Shown here one piece after another: positions 60,887 through 64,000 of a stretch of DNA of 64,000 bases. Under the pieces are notes generated by a model. That model did no database searches. It saw only the letters and a program-made list of their open reading frames with translations, and was not told where the DNA came from. This DNA is from Dehalococcoidales bacterium. GTDB lineage: Bacteria > Chloroflexota > Dehalococcoidia > Dehalococcoidales > UBA3254. The stretch spans positions 1-64,000 of the forward strand of contig JAFGOB010000150.1 of assembly GCA_016926695.1 (NCBI GenBank), given 5' to 3'. The stretch's first letter is position 1; every line of letters begins with the position of its first letter. The translations under genes and the position numbers were made by a program.

Positions 60887-62563
60887 ATGGGTGAAAAGGT
60901 GTTTATTGGAGTGGCCTGGCCGTATGCTTCCGGTCCAAGGCATCTGGGTCATGTAGCGGGCGCTTATCTTCCCGCCGATATTTTTGCCCGCTATCACCGG
61001 CTTAAGGGTAACGAGGTCCTGATGGTATCCGGCAGCGATGAACACGGCACCCCGATTACAATAAAGGCTGAGCAGGAAGGAAAGACCCCCGAGCAGGTGG
61101 CAAGGTATTATCATGACCAGTTTACGGATACCTTCAACCGCCTGGGAATTTCATTTGATTTATTCACTCAGACCCATACCGATAATCACATCCGTGTCAC
61201 TCAGGACTTTTTTTTAACGCTTCTGAAGAAGGGTTATATCTATAAAGACCTGGTGCTTCAAGCCTGGTGTCCCAAATGCCAGCGTTATCTAACTGACCGC
61301 TATATCGAGGGTACGTGTCCTTTCTGCAAATACAGTGATGCCCGCGGCGACCAGTGCGACCAGTGCGGCAAGCCTATGAACCCGGTTGATCTTGTATCTC
61401 CCCGCTGCCGGTTGTGCGGCTCAACACCGGAGTTTAAAAATTCAGAACATTTCTTTTTGAAGCTGAGCGCCTTCCAGGAAAAACTGAAGGAATGGGTAAA
61501 ACCAAAGACGCACTGGCGCTCCAACGTATATCAATTCACCCTGCGTTACCTTGAGGAGGGATTGAAAGACCGGGCTATTACACGTGATATGGAATGGGGC
61601 GTACCATTACCGCTGCCGGGTTATGAAGGTAAAAGGATTTATGTCTGGTTTGACGCCGTGATCGGTTATTTATCCGCCGCCAGGGAATGGGCGGAAAAAA
61701 ACGGGAATGAAAACGCCTGGCAGACATTCTGGCAGGATGAAGCTGTCAGGAGCTATTATTTCATCGGCAAGGACAATATTATCTTTCACTCGATTATCTG
61801 GCCGGCGATGCTAATGGGCTACGGTGGGTTGAACCTGCCGTATGATGTACCGGCCAACGAGTATCTGACTTTTGAAGAGAAGAAATTTTCTACTTCCCGC
61901 AGTTGGGCGGTCTGGGTGCCGGACTATCTTTCCCGGTACTCTCCCGATCCTTTGCGCTACCTGCTTTCAATCAATATGCCTGAGACCACGGACACAGATT
62001 TTTCCTGGCGTGAGTTCTACCGCCGAAATAACGATGAACTGGTAGCTACTTACGGAAACCTGGCCCACAGGGTTTTAACCTTCACATACAAGAATTTTGA
62101 AGGTTGCATTCCTGCTCCGGGAACGATGGATGAATCCGGACGTATGCTGCTGGACAGAGCGGGAAAAGCGCTGGAATCAACAGGCAACATGATCGCTCTG
62201 TGCCGCTTTAAGGAAGCTATAAAAACAGCCATGGGACTGGCACAGGAAACAAACCGCTACCTTGATGAGAAAGCTCCCTGGAAGGCTATCAAAACGGATA
62301 AACTCGCAGCCGGGACGTCTCTTTACACTGCCATCGGTGTTTTGTCATGCCTGAGAATCGCGCTGTACCCGTTTCTTCCGTTCAGCTCACAGAAACTGCA
62401 TGAGTACCTTGGATATACCGGAGAGGTCAAAGACAGCGGGTTGAATTTCAGTTTGCCGCCAGCCGGGCAATTTCTGGCTGCCCCTCAAGCCCTTTTCACA
62501 AAGCTGGATGAAAAGCAGGTTGAGGTGGAAAACCAGCGATTAGAGCATACTCAAACAGAATAG
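60887..62563 (+). CDS. metG: Methionyl-tRNA synthetase
   Basis: This 558-residue class I synthetase has 'WPYASGPRHLGHVAGAYL' (HIGH region), zinc knuckles ('CPKCQRYL', 'CPFC', 'CDQCG', 'CRLCG'), 'YVWFDAVIGYLSAA' and 'FEEKKFSTSRSWAVW', the KMSKS loop in a variant form (KFSTS). The anticodon-binding helical domain is present; the C-terminal dimer domain seen in E. coli is absent. It charges tRNA-Met. No T-box leader is seen; a small hairpin (CCCGGT/ACCGGG, 60829-60858) precedes the gene. Confidence 0.96.
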   Translation: MGEKVFIGVAWPYASGPRHLGHVAGAYLPADIFARYHRLKGNEVLMVSGSDEHGTPITIKAEQEGKTPEQVARYYHDQFTDTFNRLGISFDLFTQTHTDNHIRVTQDFFLTLLKKGYIYKDLVLQAWCPKCQRYLTDRYIEGTCPFCKYSDARGDQCDQCGKPMNPVDLVSPRCRLCGSTPEFKNSEHFFLKLSAFQEKLKEWVKPKTHWRSNVYQFTLRYLEEGLKDRAITRDMEWGVPLPLPGYEGKRIYVWFDAVIGYLSAAREWAEKNGNENAWQTFWQDEAVRSYYFIGKDNIIFHSIIWPAMLMGYGGLNLPYDVPANEYLTFEEKKFSTSRSWAVWVPDYLSRYSPDPLRYLLSINMPETTDTDFSWREFYRRNNDELVATYGNLAHRVLTFTYKNFEGCIPAPGTMDESGRMLLDRAGKALESTGNMIALCRFKEAIKTAMGLAQETNRYLDEKAPWKAIKTDKLAAGTSLYTAIGVLSCLRIALYPFLPFSSQKLHEYLGYTGEVKDSGLNFSLPPAGQFLAAPQALFTKLDEKQVEVENQRLEHTQTE

Positions 62564-62575
62564 AAAGGAAGAAAT

Positions 62576-63541
62576 TTGGAACTAAGCCGGATTTACGAGC
62601 CGATAAATGTTGATCTGAGCATTGTGGAAGATAATATCAAGTCCGTCAGCCAGGTCGATTTTCCATGGCTGTCCCGTCTATTAAGTCAAAGCCTGGGAGC
62701 CGGAGGAAAGAGAATCCGGCCGGCCCTGAATCTGCTTTGCGGGAAATTCTACCACTACGATCTTGAAATACTGAAGAATATGGCTACCGCTATTGAACTC
62801 ATGCATACCGCGACCCTGATACATGATGACGCCATTGACAAGTCCGATACCCGCCGTGGCAGGCCGACTATCTATAAACTTTGGGGAGTTGACCCGGCGG
62901 TGCTTCTGGGAGATTATCTTTTCGCTAAGGCCGGGGTTACGGTCTCGGAAACCCGCAGTATTCGGGCTATCAGGCTCTTTTCGCAAACCCTCATGACGAT
63001 CTCCAGAGGCGAGCTTAATCAGGCAGAAAACTCTTTTAATTTAAAGCAGACATATCAGGACTATGTTCAGCGTATATTCGGCAAGACCGCCTCCCTCTTT
63101 TGCCTTTCAACGGAATCAGGCGGTATTCTCAGCCAGGCCCCGGAAAACGCGAATGAAATACTGAGAGATTATGGCTATAATCTCGGTCTGGCTTTTCAGA
63201 TAGTGGACGATATCCTGGATTTTGTCGGCACCGAGGAAGAGCTGGGAAAGCCGGCCGGTTCCGATTTAGCCCAGGGAACACTCACTTTACCGGCAATGCT
63301 GCTTAATGAGAAATATCCGCTTGATAATCCGGTTAAAACCTGGTTTGAAGACCGGCATGACAGCAAGTATATAAAATTGGCCATTGAGCAGATACGCGAC
63401 TCACCGGTAGTGGAGGAGTGTTACCAGAACGCCAGGGGATATTGCGAGACAGCCTGCCGGCAGATCCGCAAGCTGGATCACTGCGCAAGCCGACAGGCGT
63501 TAATCGATCTGGCTGATTTTGTGGTAATGCGCCGGAAATAG
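62576..63541 (+). CDS. Polyprenyl diphosphate synthase
   Basis: This 321-residue enzyme has the trans-prenyltransferase motifs: 'GGKRIRPAL', first Asp-rich 'LIHDDAIDKSDTRRGRPT', and second 'FQIVDDILDFVGTEEELGK'. It makes long-chain prenyl diphosphate for quinone or carrier lipid. The start is TTG with AAAGGAAG 4 bases upstream, 12 bases after metG. Confidence 0.93.
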   Translation: MELSRIYEPINVDLSIVEDNIKSVSQVDFPWLSRLLSQSLGAGGKRIRPALNLLCGKFYHYDLEILKNMATAIELMHTATLIHDDAIDKSDTRRGRPTIYKLWGVDPAVLLGDYLFAKAGVTVSETRSIRAIRLFSQTLMTISRGELNQAENSFNLKQTYQDYVQRIFGKTASLFCLSTESGGILSQAPENANEILRDYGYNLGLAFQIVDDILDFVGTEEELGKPAGSDLAQGTLTLPAMLLNEKYPLDNPVKTWFEDRHDSKYIKLAIEQIRDSPVVEECYQNARGYCETACRQIRKLDHCASRQALIDLADFVVMRRK

Positions 63542-63575
63542 GCTGCCGTCCGGGGTTGTGTTTTGTATTGAAATA

Positions 63576-63604
63576 TTGACAAAAACAATTATCTGGTGTT
63601 TAAA
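63576..63604 (+). promoter_or_regulatory. Promoter candidate of the cyclase-family gene
   Basis: A perfect TTGACA (63576-63581) lies 17 bases before TTTAAA (63599-63604). It is about 135 bases upstream of the gene start, leaving a leader of over 100 bases. Confidence 0.45.
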
Positions 63605-63739
63605 TGTGGGGTGGTTCAGGCTTTTGGTTCGAAGGCATTTTTACTCCATGAAAGATTGTTCCCGGTGTATTTTAGGCGATAGGGCATATTATTGTAATTT
63701 AGGCTGTTTAAAGTGAAATAATTTTTAGGAGGGAAATAG

Positions 63740-64000
63740 ATGGCTTTGAAATTTTACGATCTTTCGCAACCATTCCAGGCGGGAATCCCGCTATGGCCCT
63801 GGCCAACGATGGTCGATACCGTAGTCGAGCGGGTTTCATTTCCGGAAAGAGACCTCTTCCCGGGAGACCCGAAAAGGGGCCGCGTAAACAAGATGACATC
63901 GGTAATCAAGACCAAGTTTCACGCATCCACCCATATGGACGCGCCGCTGCACGTCCTGGAGGGCGGAACCACTGTAGACCAGCTTCCTTTGTCAAGCTGT
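63740..64000 (+). CDS. Cyclase-family protein (kynurenine formamidase-like), cut by window end
   Basis: The first 87 codons of a gene are present. 'MALKFYDLSQPFQAGIPLWPW' and the metal-binding motif 'FHASTHMDAPLHVLEGG' are typical of the cyclase/kynurenine formamidase family, metal-dependent amidohydrolases. The full proteins are about 210-260 residues. The start has AGGAGG 7 bases before ATG. The substrate is not evident. Confidence 0.88.
   Translation, partial: MALKFYDLSQPFQAGIPLWPWPTMVDTVVERVSFPERDLFPGDPKRGRVNKMTSVIKTKFHASTHMDAPLHVLEGGTTVDQLPLSSC

Noticed and set aside
1..64000. CRISPR arrays, insertion sequences or prophage genes
   Set aside because: No regularly spaced repeats, transposase, integrase or capsid genes were recognised on either strand.

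Overview
The window looks like chromosome from an uncultured, anaerobic member of the Chloroflexota, most likely the class Dehalococcoidia. This is inferred from gene content; no database was searched. The supporting signs are the run rsmI - small zinc protein - metG - polyprenyl synthase (59.7-63.5 kb), a minimal SufC/SufB pair with a rubrerythrin, several Fe-S and zinc-ribbon proteins, surface proteins ending in one membrane helix plus a basic tail, and dispersed hairpin repeats in the intergenic spaces. By eye the left part (to about 23.9 kb) is clearly more AT-rich than the rest, so it reads as accessory or foreign DNA joined to a more ordinary backbone.

Layout. 0-2 kb: a surface-protein tail abuts, head to head, an HTH gene without a proper 5' end; this is a deletion, rearrangement or assembly junction. 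2-21.6 kb: nearly everything is on the minus strand. Its core (11.5-20.4 kb) is a compact signalling-chaperone locus. In transcription order it holds an FHA-winged-helix regulator, a PP2C phosphatase, a stand-alone Clp N-domain protein, an FHA protein, a Ser/Thr kinase, a J-like membrane protein without HPD, a GrpE-like exchange factor, an unusual Hsp70 and a TPR protein. It runs on in the same direction through secreted and membrane genes: a TTG-start anchored protein, a TPR protein, a lipoprotein, DUF4328, a small membrane protein, a membrane transglutaminase and an FG-GAP repeat protein. A direct repeat of TTGTCA with 11-base spacing, the geometry of OmpR/PhoB operators, lies between the regulator and the phosphatase gene. 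I do not recognise this set as a described system; it is the best candidate for something new here.

21.9-24.4 kb: a HEPN-like protein with a probably near-leaderless promoter, then 1.4 kb without genes. 24.4-29.2 kb: marR - SDR - MmpL-type exporter with a palindromic MarR operator. 29.7-33.9 kb: universal stress protein, acetate transporter, a 46-base perfect palindrome, tRNA-Pro, an ECF sigma factor with a DUF5667 membrane partner, and a DUF169 protein. 33.9-38.4 kb: zinc-ribbon, NifX-like, DUF1847 and ArsR genes. 38.8-48.5 kb: a large beta-helix/DUF11 surface protein, an MFS transporter beside a PurH-like transformylase domain, a glycosyltransferase, an Fe-S aldo-keto reductase, a carboxylesterase and a LUD protein. 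48.8-64 kb: mutS2, an orphan Fe-S subunit resembling transhydroxylase beta, a Lon-like protease, a small membrane protein, a flavoprotein, the rubrerythrin-sufC-sufB operon, rsmI-metG-prenyl synthase, and a cyclase-family gene cut by the window end.

How the genes may work together (inference): the left locus would sense stress by phosphorylation, read it out through FHA domains, and adjust a dedicated Hsp70 machine that handles cell-envelope proteins encoded just downstream. The right half is mostly housekeeping, redox and transport.
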